This document shows positions 23,808 through 31,901 of a DNA stretch of 35,631 nt, in pieces; the stretch's first letter is position 1; each line of letters starts with the position of its first letter. The stretch lies in NCBI RefSeq assembly GCF_003172935.1, contig NZ_QGKS01000312.1:1-35631 (forward strand), given 5' to 3'. The translations under genes and the position numbers were made by a program. This stretch comes from Micromonospora sicca. GTDB lineage: Bacteria > Actinomycetota > Actinomycetes > Mycobacteriales > Micromonosporaceae. Under the pieces are notes generated by a model. It was not told where the DNA came from. It did not search any database and saw only the letters and a program-made list of their open reading frames with translations.

Positions 23808-24922
23808 TGAACCCGGCGCTGGCCACCGAGGTGGGCCTGTTTGCGCGAGCGGTGCGCGAAGCCGGGATCACGATCGAGCCGGCCCGGGTGGCCGCCGCAG
23901 TCGCCGCGCTCTCCGTGCTGAGCCCACCCGGCGTCTGCGAGGTCTACTGGGCCACCAGACTGACGTTCTGCTCCCGCCATGCCGACCTGGTGGTCTTCAA
24001 CGCGGCTTTCGCACGGTGGTTCGGCGCGGCGCCACCCGGGCCGGACGAGGAGGACGGGGTCGGGTCCACCCAGGTCGGGCTTCCGGTCGCCGTCGAGGAC
24101 GGGAGCCGGGCGGCAGCCGGTGAGGGAGCCGTCGCACGGGCGGCCGACGGGACCGAGCGAATCTCGGACCGGTCCGCACGGACCTTCGGCCCGGAGGAGG
24201 CGGCGGAGATCGACGCGCTCGTCGCGCTGCTGGCGGCCGGCACCGGTCTGCGTCGCTCACGGCGACGGGTCTCCGCGCGGCGCAGGGTCCTCGACCCCCG
24301 CCGTACTGCGCTGTCGACGCTTCGCGGCGGCGGTGACCTGACCCGGCTGTGCTATCGCAGGCCCGACCGCAGACCGCGGCGCCTGGTGCTGCTGCTCGAC
24401 GTCAGCGGATCGATGGAGCGTCACGTCGAGCCACTTCTGCGCCTCGCGTACGCGGCGGTCACCGTGGCACCCGCCACGACCGAAGTGTTCGCCCTCGGCA
24501 CGCGTCTGACGAGGATCACGCCCGCGTTGCGACACCGCGACCCGGCCGTGGCCATGCGGGCGGTGGACGTGTTGATCATCGACCGGGCCGGTGGCACCCG
24601 TCTGGGCCAGACCCTGCGTCAGTTCCTCGGCACCTGGGGTGGCCGGCGGGCGGCCCGGGCCGCCGTCACCGTCATCGCCTCGGACGGCTGGGTCACGGAC
24701 GCGGACGTACTGGGCGAGCAGATGCGGCGCCTGTCGCGGATCGCCCATCGCGTGTTCTGGATCGAACCGAACGGCGGCGGGGACGCCGTGGTCCAATTCG
24801 TACCCGGGCTTCGGGCCAGCCGCGAATTCGTCGATCATTTCGTCGACGGCCACGAAGCCGACGCCGTGCGCAGACTGGTCCACCTGTTGGTAAGTCGACG
24901 AGGCGCATGCCGGCCCGTTTAG
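23807..24922 (+). CDS. CoxE-like vWA-domain protein, MoxR partner
   Basis: This 371-residue protein has an N-terminal helical region (about 1-80), a charged, disordered Glu/Gly/Ala-rich linker (about 80-130), an Arg-rich stretch, then a vWA domain. The MIDAS metal site is complete: DVSGSM near 199, Thr in GGTRLGQT near 265, and SDGW near 290. CoxE-type vWA proteins work with MoxR ATPases to remodel or assemble other proteins. The start overlaps the MoxR stop by 1 nt, so the pair is translationally coupled. No CO dehydrogenase genes are nearby, so the partner must be something else, perhaps one of the unknown proteins of this block. Confidence 0.88.
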   Translation: MNPALATEVGLFARAVREAGITIEPARVAAAVAALSVLSPPGVCEVYWATRLTFCSRHADLVVFNAAFARWFGAAPPGPDEEDGVGSTQVGLPVAVEDGSRAAAGEGAVARAADGTERISDRSARTFGPEEAAEIDALVALLAAGTGLRRSRRRVSARRRVLDPRRTALSTLRGGGDLTRLCYRRPDRRPRRLVLLLDVSGSMERHVEPLLRLAYAAVTVAPATTEVFALGTRLTRITPALRHRDPAVAMRAVDVLIIDRAGGTRLGQTLRQFLGTWGGRRAARAAVTVIASDGWVTDADVLGEQMRRLSRIAHRVFWIEPNGGGDAVVQFVPGLRASREFVDHFVDGHEADAVRRLVHLLVSRRGACRPV

Positions 24923-25121
24923 GATCGTCGATTCCGACCGGACGAAACAATGTCAGACCCAATCGACGTCTGTCGCGCCCACCGGCGGCGTGGGTATGGT
25001 GCCGAAGTCGGTACCGCATCACACAGCGCCGTCAACTCGACGATTGCCCCACGTCCCAGATCGGCATGACGATGACTTCCCTCTCGACGCCACCCGCTGC
25101 CTGTCCTCCGACGATGCCGAT

Positions 25122-27491
25122 ATGACCGCCGAGCCCGAAGCGACTATCGAGGCCGTTTCCCCGGCGACCCGACGGGCGCTGGCCCGCGACGATCTGGTGC
25201 AGGTTGCCCGCGATGCCGACGAGGCGGTCGGCATCGTCCGGCAGAACGACGCCAAGGGCCGGACCGTCCACAACGAGCGCGGGCTCTTCTCGCTCGCCCT
25301 CGAGCGCCACCTCGAAGGCGCCCGGGACCTCGACGGACAGGCCGACCAGTGGGCCAGCAGGAGCACTTTCCTCGCCAACGCCGGCGCGATCGCGCTCTTC
25401 TCCGAGCTCGTTGAGAACACCCTCGACCTACCGGTCGAAGACCGCCCGGATCCGGTCGACCTGTACGACCGCGCCAACCAGGAAGTCGCCCGGACGGCCG
25501 ACCTGCCGGACAACGACCCGGATCGGGACCTCTTCCTCGGCCGGACACACACCCACGGGAAGATCCGCAGTCTGCGGATGGCCGGACGCCTACGGGAGGC
25601 CATCGGGCTCGCCACCCGCGATCCCGGCTACTTCCACGGCGCCGGCGCCAACAACTATCGCGGCCACTTCGAGTACGAGTTGGGCGCCGGCCTCATCCTC
25701 GCCGGCCTCGCCGGCCAGGTCGAGCCCGGGCTGCGCGAGTCGGACGAGTTCTGGTCGTCCGGGCCCGGGGCACCATGGCCGACCGGTCACCGGTCGGAAC
25801 TCATCCGGGGCATCGCCGCGCGGGAGGCGGGCGACGCAGAGGAGGCGGAGCGATGGCTCCGCCGGGCCAGCAGACGACTCGCCGAGCACCGTGCCACCGC
25901 CCGTCGTGACGACGAGCAGCCCGCCTCGGCGGACGCCGGAGATGTGCCGGAGTTGCTGGTGACGCTCACGCTCGCCGAGCAGTTGGTGCTGGGCGAGCCG
26001 GACGCGGCCGCGATCGACGAGGCGATCGAGCTGGGCCGGACGGCTCTCACGATCGCGGAGCGCACCCGCAGCCGCTGGCGGGTGATCTCCCGATCGCGCA
26101 GCCCGCTCGCCACCGCGTTCCAGCGCATCTACGGCGACATCGCGCTGCTCGCCTCGACGCTGCCCGGCCGCCGGGCGGCCGAACTCGGGCTCGCCGTGTC
26201 GCTGTCGGCGAAACAGACCGGCTTCGCCAGCCTCATGCGAGCCGACCGATCGCTGATGTCCCCCACGATGAGCGGCGTCATCGACGACATCGTCGCCTTC
26301 GAGGAGCAGCTCCACAATCCGGAGGCCAGCGCCCGGGAATGCGTCAGCACCGCGGAGGATCTGGTGCGACGACGGGGCGAGCTGGAGAACCTCGTCTCAC
26401 CGCTGCTCGCCAGTACCGTGCTGCCCAAGCCGGCCGATCTCACCGAGGTGGTCCGCCTCGTCGGGGACCGCCACGCGTTGGACTTCGTCGCGCTGCCCGA
26501 CACGTTGACCCGCCGGACCAACTGGTTCCGCTCGTTGATCCGGCCCGACGGAGACCTCACCTTCGAGCGGTTCACCCCTGGCGCGCCCTTCGCGGCGTTC
26601 TTCCATGGGCGTGGCCAGACGCGCCCGTGGATCGGCCAGCTCGCGCACGCCACCGAGTGGGACGGACCCGACTGGCACGGACTGGCGTGCGAACTGCTCC
26701 CGACGGCCCTGCTCGACCGGTTGCGCGACGCGACCCGCCGCGCGCCCGTGGAGCTGCTCATCTCGCCGCATTCGCTGCTCAGCATGCTGCCGTGGCCCGC
26801 GCTAACGATCGACGAAGACGGTGCGCGGCTCGTTGAACGTGCCACGATCACGCAGGTTCCGGTGCTCACCTGTCTGTCCGGGGACCAGCCGGGCCCGGTC
26901 GAGGGCCCCGCCCTCGTCCGGCTCGTCTCGCAGCCCGAAGACAGTATCGACGTCACGCAGGAGCGCGATGCCTGGGGATTGCCCGACCGCGGCGCCCAGC
27001 CGGTGCCACTGACCCGTTGTCACGTCGACCCGAGCACGCAGCCGGCCACGATGGAACGCCCGCTCATCGCGGTCCTGTCCGAAAAGGAGGCGCCATGGCG
27101 CTTCCTCCACATCGCCGCGCACGGTGGCGGAAACGGCCTCGGACAGTTCCTGCTCCTTCCGGAGCGGCTGACCGCCGCTCGGGCCCTCGGCCTGCGCTGG
27201 CCCCGCTCGGTGTTGATGGCCTCCTGTCAGGTCGGCCGGCTACCAAACCCGGCGGACGCGGAGCCGTTCGGCTTCGTCATGGCCGCGTTCGCGGGTGGCA
27301 GCCGGTGTGTGGTCGCCGGAATCGACCGGGTGCCCGACAAATGGTCCGGCTGGATCGCCTCGCGCATCGTCGGGCTGGTGCTACCGGGGGGCCTACGCCT
27401 CGACCAGGCCCTGCGGCAGGCACAGATCGAGGCGCTCGACCGCGGGGCCGGCGAGCACCGATGGGCGCTTCTAAACGCCTTCGGTCGGTAG
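25122..27491 (+). CDS. CHAT-domain protease with helical-repeat N-terminus
   Basis: This 789-residue protein has a long alpha-helical, TPR-like N-terminal part (about 1-450; helices such as AIELGRTALTIAERTRSRW) and a C-terminal CHAT (caspase-like) peptidase domain. The catalytic dyad is visible: His 667 in FLHIAAHGGG and Cys 702 in VLMASCQVGR. The usual AFAGGSRCVVAGIDRVPD strand follows. CHAT proteases are effectors activated by upstream sensors. I start it at ATG 25122 (MTAEPEATIEA); an earlier frame from 24990/24996 adds 42-44 residues of doubtful coding character. There are 199 bases between the vWA stop and this start, so it may have its own promoter. It overlaps the convergent unknown gene by 21 nt. 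Confidence 0.85.
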   Translation: MTAEPEATIEAVSPATRRALARDDLVQVARDADEAVGIVRQNDAKGRTVHNERGLFSLALERHLEGARDLDGQADQWASRSTFLANAGAIALFSELVENTLDLPVEDRPDPVDLYDRANQEVARTADLPDNDPDRDLFLGRTHTHGKIRSLRMAGRLREAIGLATRDPGYFHGAGANNYRGHFEYELGAGLILAGLAGQVEPGLRESDEFWSSGPGAPWPTGHRSELIRGIAAREAGDAEEAERWLRRASRRLAEHRATARRDDEQPASADAGDVPELLVTLTLAEQLVLGEPDAAAIDEAIELGRTALTIAERTRSRWRVISRSRSPLATAFQRIYGDIALLASTLPGRRAAELGLAVSLSAKQTGFASLMRADRSLMSPTMSGVIDDIVAFEEQLHNPEASARECVSTAEDLVRRRGELENLVSPLLASTVLPKPADLTEVVRLVGDRHALDFVALPDTLTRRTNWFRSLIRPDGDLTFERFTPGAPFAAFFHGRGQTRPWIGQLAHATEWDGPDWHGLACELLPTALLDRLRDATRRAPVELLISPHSLLSMLPWPALTIDEDGARLVERATITQVPVLTCLSGDQPGPVEGPALVRLVSQPEDSIDVTQERDAWGLPDRGAQPVPLTRCHVDPSTQPATMERPLIAVLSEKEAPWRFLHIAAHGGGNGLGQFLLLPERLTAARALGLRWPRSVLMASCQVGRLPNPADAEPFGFVMAAFAGGSRCVVAGIDRVPDKWSGWIASRIVGLVLPGGLRLDQALRQAQIEALDRGAGEHRWALLNAFGR

Positions 27492-28856
27492 CCCGGGCGG
27501 AGTCTCTGCGAGAATCCGCCGGACGCGCTCCGCCCGGCCCGGCTCGCCCGCGTACCGGTCCAGGTCGAGCCAGCGCAGTCGCCACTCGCGGTAGCCACCT
27601 GGCGCGCCAAACTCAGCCCGACACGCCTCGACCGACTGGATGAAGCTGGGCTTCGTGGCGCTGCCGATGACGTTCGCGTCCCCGCGTCGCGTGCCGTGGA
27701 CCTGCTCGGCCAGCCACCGCGACAGCTCCTCGACGGTCTCGTCGTCAAGTCGCTCGCGGGCCACGCACGGGGCGAACGACTGGTTGGAGGGCAGCACATG
27801 CCCCGGCACCAACAGGCCCAGGTGCAGCCGGAGCTGGACGAGCGAACGGGCGTGCGCCGGCAGCAGGGGCACCGGCTCGCCGTCCGGGTCGTGGACAGGC
27901 TTCTCGATGAACCGGTAGGCGTTCTCGAAGCGGGCCACCAGTTCCCAGCGAACCTCCCGCCACGTCCGCAGGTCGAACAGCGAGGGCCGCCGGAGCCGCT
28001 CCATCTCGGCGGACATCGACAGCAGCAGCAGGATCGCGCGCGCCGTCATGATGCCCGGGTTCCGGAAGCTCGTCACCTGGGCCAGTCGGTGCTCGTCCAC
28101 GGTGTGCACGAGTCCGTGCTCCTCCGCGATGTTCGAGGCGAGGTCGAGGGTCTCGCGGCCGAACATCGCTCCGTCGGTCAGCTCACGGAACATCCGCTGG
28201 GTCCACCGCGCGTTGTCCGCTTCCTCGTCGCTCCAGTCGTCCCCCTTCCACTCACTCGTTTCGACGCCCTCCGCCCAGCGGCCGATGACCCGCTCCGCGG
28301 TGCGGCAGGCTGTGCCGGTCTCGGCGAGCGTCAACTGCAGGAATGTCTCGTCCAGCGACAGGATGTGGCCGTCGAATCCCGTGCCGGTGAGGTCCACCCG
28401 GTACGACCCGTACCTCTTGCGGGCATCCTGGTGCGCCGCCCAGGCGTCGTCGTACCCGCGCGTGGTGTCCCGCTTCGACGCGGCGAGGGCCTGCGCCCTG
28501 ATCGCACCGAGCGCCCTGGGGGCGAAGTGCGGCCACGGCAGGGTCCGCGCGGCGTTCGCGATGCGCACGACCGCCTCGAACGCCGCCCGGCTTGCCGCAC
28601 GGCGGTCGTCGGTGAACGACTCGAACGCCGCCTGCACGTTCTCGACCTCGATGTACGACGCCTCGTAGATGATCCAGCCCATCAGTGGAAGCCGGGACAG
28701 CAGCTCCGGCACGGGCACCGCCGGGCGAGGCTCGGCCAGGAAGGCCCGGTATTCCGCGATGTCCTTCTCGATGCCGCTCATGAGCTCCTCATCCACCGCG
28801 CGGCGCCGCTGGCGTAGCTCCCGCGCCAGCTCGAGCAGCTCGTCCTGACTCATCAT
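27471..28856 (-). CDS. Unrecognised 461-residue protein, partner of the lipase
   Basis: I recognise no family. The protein is mostly helical: an N-terminal coiled stretch (LLELARELRQRRRAVDEELM), several Trp/Arg-rich helices, a central WKGDDWSDEEADNARW segment, a hydrophobic ILLLLSMSAEM and a basic C-terminal WRLRWLDLDRYAGEP. No signal peptide or membrane span. ATG 28856 has GAGAGG about 8 nt upstream; ATG 28862 and 28853 are alternatives. It directly follows the lipase gene, whose stop overlaps the earliest ATG, so the two are coupled. In MoxR-vWA ternary systems a third, poorly conserved associated protein is usual, and this gene could fill that role. That is a guess from context. Confidence 0.65.
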   Translation of the reverse strand: MMSQDELLELARELRQRRRAVDEELMSGIEKDIAEYRAFLAEPRPAVPVPELLSRLPLMGWIIYEASYIEVENVQAAFESFTDDRRAASRAAFEAVVRIANAARTLPWPHFAPRALGAIRAQALAASKRDTTRGYDDAWAAHQDARKRYGSYRVDLTGTGFDGHILSLDETFLQLTLAETGTACRTAERVIGRWAEGVETSEWKGDDWSDEEADNARWTQRMFRELTDGAMFGRETLDLASNIAEEHGLVHTVDEHRLAQVTSFRNPGIMTARAILLLLSMSAEMERLRRPSLFDLRTWREVRWELVARFENAYRFIEKPVHDPDGEPVPLLPAHARSLVQLRLHLGLLVPGHVLPSNQSFAPCVARERLDDETVEELSRWLAEQVHGTRRGDANVIGSATKPSFIQSVEACRAEFGAPGGYREWRLRWLDLDRYAGEPGRAERVRRILAETPPGLPTEGV

Positions 28857-28861
28857 CGGCA

Positions 28862-30292
28862 TCACCTCTCGGGATATCGGGCCGAGGTGTCCAGCACCTC
28901 GCCCACCACGTCGAACCAATCGGAGGTGCGAAGTTCCGGGTACACATCGGCGGGCTCGGCACGAACCGTGAGGTCGTACCGGCCCGGTGGGAGTCCGGTC
29001 AGGGCCGCGGACCAGACACCGTCGCCGTAGGCCAGAGATCCGCGTCTGTAGGTCGTGTCACCGGTCACCTCGTACGCCAACGTCATCCCGGCCGGTCGGG
29101 ACCCCAACGGGTCGAGCTCCGCCCTCAGCGCCACCGGCTCACCGGCCAGGTAGGCGTCGTCAAGATCGAGCCCGATCATCGGGACGCGACCGGCCCGATG
29201 CTGCTCCTCGGCGCGGTGCCGCTCCTCGGCGCAGTGCGCAAGGCGGATCAGATGGGCGAAAGCGGAGAGGGGCTCCCGCTCGACGACCAGGCAGGTGTGG
29301 CCGGCCGGTAGGTAGTCGCGCCGGACGAAGCTCTCTCCGTCGATCGGCAGGGCGGAGTACGCCGGGACGGTGCCGTCCCCCTTGCTGCCCCAGCCCTTCC
29401 CGAGCCAGGGGACCGGGTCCTTGTGTGCCCGCAGGGTCGCGCCGTCCCAGGTCGCGCAGAGCAGTGTCGAGTGTCCGTAGCCGAGGAAGGCACGGTATCC
29501 GATGGTGACGAGGCCCTTGTGCATCGACCTCTGGGTCTCCCCGTGCACGGCGTGGGCTTGACGCGCCCCGGGACGAAGCCAGTCGAGCGGCAGGTCGGCC
29601 GGGTGCAGCCGTTCCGACGAGCGCTCGTCCTCAATCGACGGGCACTGTGGCAGCAGCTCGTACATCGACGGCCATCGGCGGAGCTCGTCACGGAGCTCCG
29701 GCAGGGCGCCCGTCCACCAGTCCGCGCCGTTGACGAGATGGTGAAGCGCCTTCACCGAGCCGAGGTGGGGGGTGCCCAGCGTCATCACGGCCTGCACCGG
29801 CGAGGTCTGCCGCGCCAGCCAGTGCCGCACGACCAGGCCGCCGGTCGAGTGGGCCACGATGATCAGTTGGTCGTACCGGCCGCTCAGACCGAGGAGATCG
29901 AGACGCGTCTTGATCAGATGGCCGAGCTCGTCCGCCGAATCCGCCATGCTCCGCCGGAAGTCGTACGGAAACCCGACCACCCGGGCGTCGGCCCGCCGAC
30001 TGCCGGGGGCACCGTGGTCGACCGGTCCTCCGACGATCGTCCCCATCCGATCGAGCAGCTCCCGGTAGCCGTGGATCCTGGCGAAGCCGGGGAACAACAT
30101 CCGGCCGCTGACCAGTCCGACTGGACGTACCGGGTGGTCGACGTCCAGTCGGCGCGGATTCCGCAACAGCGCCTCGCCATTCCCGTCGCCGGTGCCCCAG
30201 AGCACCCGTCCCGACTGCGACTCCAGCACACTGCCACCAATTCCTGGAACGACGATCACTAGCGGAACAGGTTTGTCGGATGGACGACTCAT
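28862..30292 (-). CDS. LCAT-like alpha/beta-hydrolase (lipase/acyltransferase)
   Basis: This 476-residue protein of the lecithin:cholesterol acyltransferase-like family has the oxyanion-region PGIGGSVLE near 16-24, VGFPYDFRRS near 106-115, nucleophile Ser 149 in AHSTGG, Asp 306 in GDGTVP and His 332 in GHTC. The triad is complete. A C-terminal beta-rich domain (about 375-470; PPGRYDLTVRAEPAD) resembles an Ig-like or CarboxypepD-regulatory fold. There is no signal peptide, so it probably acts in the cytoplasm, on membrane lipids or as an effector. ATG 30292 (MSRPSDKPVP) has GAGG 8 nt upstream. It forms a two-gene operon with the unknown gene, convergent with the CHAT gene. Confidence 0.82.
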   Translation of the reverse strand: MSRPSDKPVPLVIVVPGIGGSVLESQSGRVLWGTGDGNGEALLRNPRRLDVDHPVRPVGLVSGRMLFPGFARIHGYRELLDRMGTIVGGPVDHGAPGSRRADARVVGFPYDFRRSMADSADELGHLIKTRLDLLGLSGRYDQLIIVAHSTGGLVVRHWLARQTSPVQAVMTLGTPHLGSVKALHHLVNGADWWTGALPELRDELRRWPSMYELLPQCPSIEDERSSERLHPADLPLDWLRPGARQAHAVHGETQRSMHKGLVTIGYRAFLGYGHSTLLCATWDGATLRAHKDPVPWLGKGWGSKGDGTVPAYSALPIDGESFVRRDYLPAGHTCLVVEREPLSAFAHLIRLAHCAEERHRAEEQHRAGRVPMIGLDLDDAYLAGEPVALRAELDPLGSRPAGMTLAYEVTGDTTYRRGSLAYGDGVWSAALTGLPPGRYDLTVRAEPADVYPELRTSDWFDVVGEVLDTSARYPER

Positions 30293-30887
30293 ACCTCGAA
30301 CCTCAATGGGCGGAAAGGGGCGCGCAGACGATCCGGGCATTGGGCTTGGACGATTGACATGATGGTAGTGAGCCCGCCGACAGGGATCATCCCCTGAAGA
30401 GACAACCCCAGCGAATGATCATCAGATCACAGTGGACACGAGGCCGGCGATCGGCGGTCGCATGAAGGTCCACGGCCAGCGGCCGCCCCGCGACGACTGA
30501 CTCCACCCGAGAGGACCGACTGTTTTCCTCGACAGGAAATGGCCTCTACTCGAAGCGGGTGCACCATAATCGGTCGGAGGATCGCCCACCGCAGCGCAGG
30601 TGTTATCCCGCGTCGCCCGCCGCAAGAGAATCGAGAGCTTTCGTGCCCGCCACCTCAGGCCGACAGGTACGAACGGAGATACGCCGGAGGCGATGACGGT
30701 CCCGCCGGGACAACGGGTCGACCGGACGATGCCGGTTCTCCCCCGCCCGGAGCACGGTGGCAGGCGACCGCCGGGCGGGCCTTCCGTGGCCGTCGGACAT
30801 CGGAGCGCCGCCTGTCGATCGGCCCGCGACGGACCTAGTATCGGCACCACGCCGTCGCGTCGCACCGCGGCCGCAGAAGGGAGAGTC
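30293..30887. other. 595-base divergent intergenic region
   Basis: There is no gene I can support between the lipase and paralogue B. It holds a 6-bp inverted repeat TTTCCT-CGAC-AGGAAA at 30524-30539 (possible operator or hairpin) and a plus-strand -10 box TAGTAT at 30836-30841, which would drive paralogues B and C. Frames reading through it are Arg/Pro-rich and have no family resemblance. Confidence 0.5.
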
Positions 30888-31901
30888 GTGGTCGCCTACG
30901 AGTCGGTACCACTGCCGAGCTGCGGGTCGCGCCCGTCCCGGCAGGAGATCGCGGCGGACGTGCACCGGTGGGTCGTCTCCCCGCCGATGCGCGATCTGGT
31001 CGACGCGTTCGGCGGCACGCTGCCGGCGACCGCTGGCGAGGCGGCCACCGCGTCCCTTCTCGCCTGGCTCGACGACTTCTCCGACGGCTGCTGGAACTTC
31101 AGGAAGGGAGCGGAACGGCCCGACGCCCGTGAGCCCGACCTGGATGCCGCGGAGCGGGCCCTGGTGCTCGCCGCTGCGGAAGCGCTCGGGCTGGTCCGCG
31201 CCACGACGCCGCGGCATGACTCTTACACCCACCTGATCGTGCTCGGCGGCCTGGCCCGGGCCTGCCTGCAGCGGAACTCCTATGCCGCGGCACTGCTCGC
31301 CAGCGGTCGCGTCGGGCGACCCGAGGTGGCCGCGTTGGGCAGCGGTCGGGAGCTCACCAAACTGGAACACGAGCTCCTCCGCGACCAGGGCGCACCCGGA
31401 TGTCGGAACGAGATGGACGTCATGGACGTCGGCGTACGGCGCTACCTGGGCTTCCGTGATCCGGTGGCCGAGGAGGCCCACCTCGACCCGGACAATACGA
31501 ACCTGTCCTCATGCATTCGCACCTACCAGCGGGACGGCGGGCCGACCGTGCGGGTGCTCGCGGCCCCGTCGAGTGACCCGGAAAGGCGACGCGCCAACAC
31601 CGCCGACACCCAGCGGTACTGGGCCGAGCAGGTGACCCTGACGCCGAACGACCGGGTGCTGGTGGTCACGTCGGCCATCTACGTACCGTTCCAGCACGCG
31701 GACGCGCTCCGTACGCTGGGCGTCCCCTTCGACGTCGATGTGGACACCGTCGGGGTCGAGGCCGACTGGTCCCACGAGCCGTCCCTGCACCAGCCCGTGA
31801 CTCCGGGGAAGTACCTCCAGGAGATCCGCTCCGGCATCCGCTCGATGCGATCGCTCCTCGCCGCGGTGGAAGTGACGACCCCCGCGTCGGCCCCGGTATG
31901 A
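30888..31901 (+). CDS. YdcF/DUF218-like protein, paralogue B
   Basis: This 337-residue cytoplasmic protein has the same architecture as paralogues A and C. The N-terminal helical part contains DLVDAFGG, WLDDFSDGCWNFRKG and EALGLVRAT. The Rossmann-like part contains SYTHLIVLGGLARACL, RRRANTADTQRYWAEQV, DRVLVVTSAIYVPFQHADAL and VDTVGVEADW. Where A and C have GGG, B has GGL, so its nucleotide/ligand loop is altered. GTG 30888 has AGGGAG about 6 nt upstream; the much longer frame upstream covers the intergenic region and looks noncoding. Its stop overlaps the start of paralogue C (ATGA). The biochemical role is unknown. Confidence 0.7.
   Translation: MVAYESVPLPSCGSRPSRQEIAADVHRWVVSPPMRDLVDAFGGTLPATAGEAATASLLAWLDDFSDGCWNFRKGAERPDAREPDLDAAERALVLAAAEALGLVRATTPRHDSYTHLIVLGGLARACLQRNSYAAALLASGRVGRPEVAALGSGRELTKLEHELLRDQGAPGCRNEMDVMDVGVRRYLGFRDPVAEEAHLDPDNTNLSSCIRTYQRDGGPTVRVLAAPSSDPERRRANTADTQRYWAEQVTLTPNDRVLVVTSAIYVPFQHADALRTLGVPFDVDVDTVGVEADWSHEPSLHQPVTPGKYLQEIRSGIRSMRSLLAAVEVTTPASAPV

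Noticed and set aside
24923..25121. Small gene between the vWA and CHAT genes
   Set aside because: The short frames here lack ribosome sites and have irregular codon use. The stretch more likely holds a promoter or the 5' end of the CHAT gene.
30600..30887. N-terminal extension of YdcF-like paralogue B
   Set aside because: The added 96 residues are Arg/Pro-rich and cross a -10 box. GTG 30888 has a good ribosome site and matches the N-terminal length of paralogue C.
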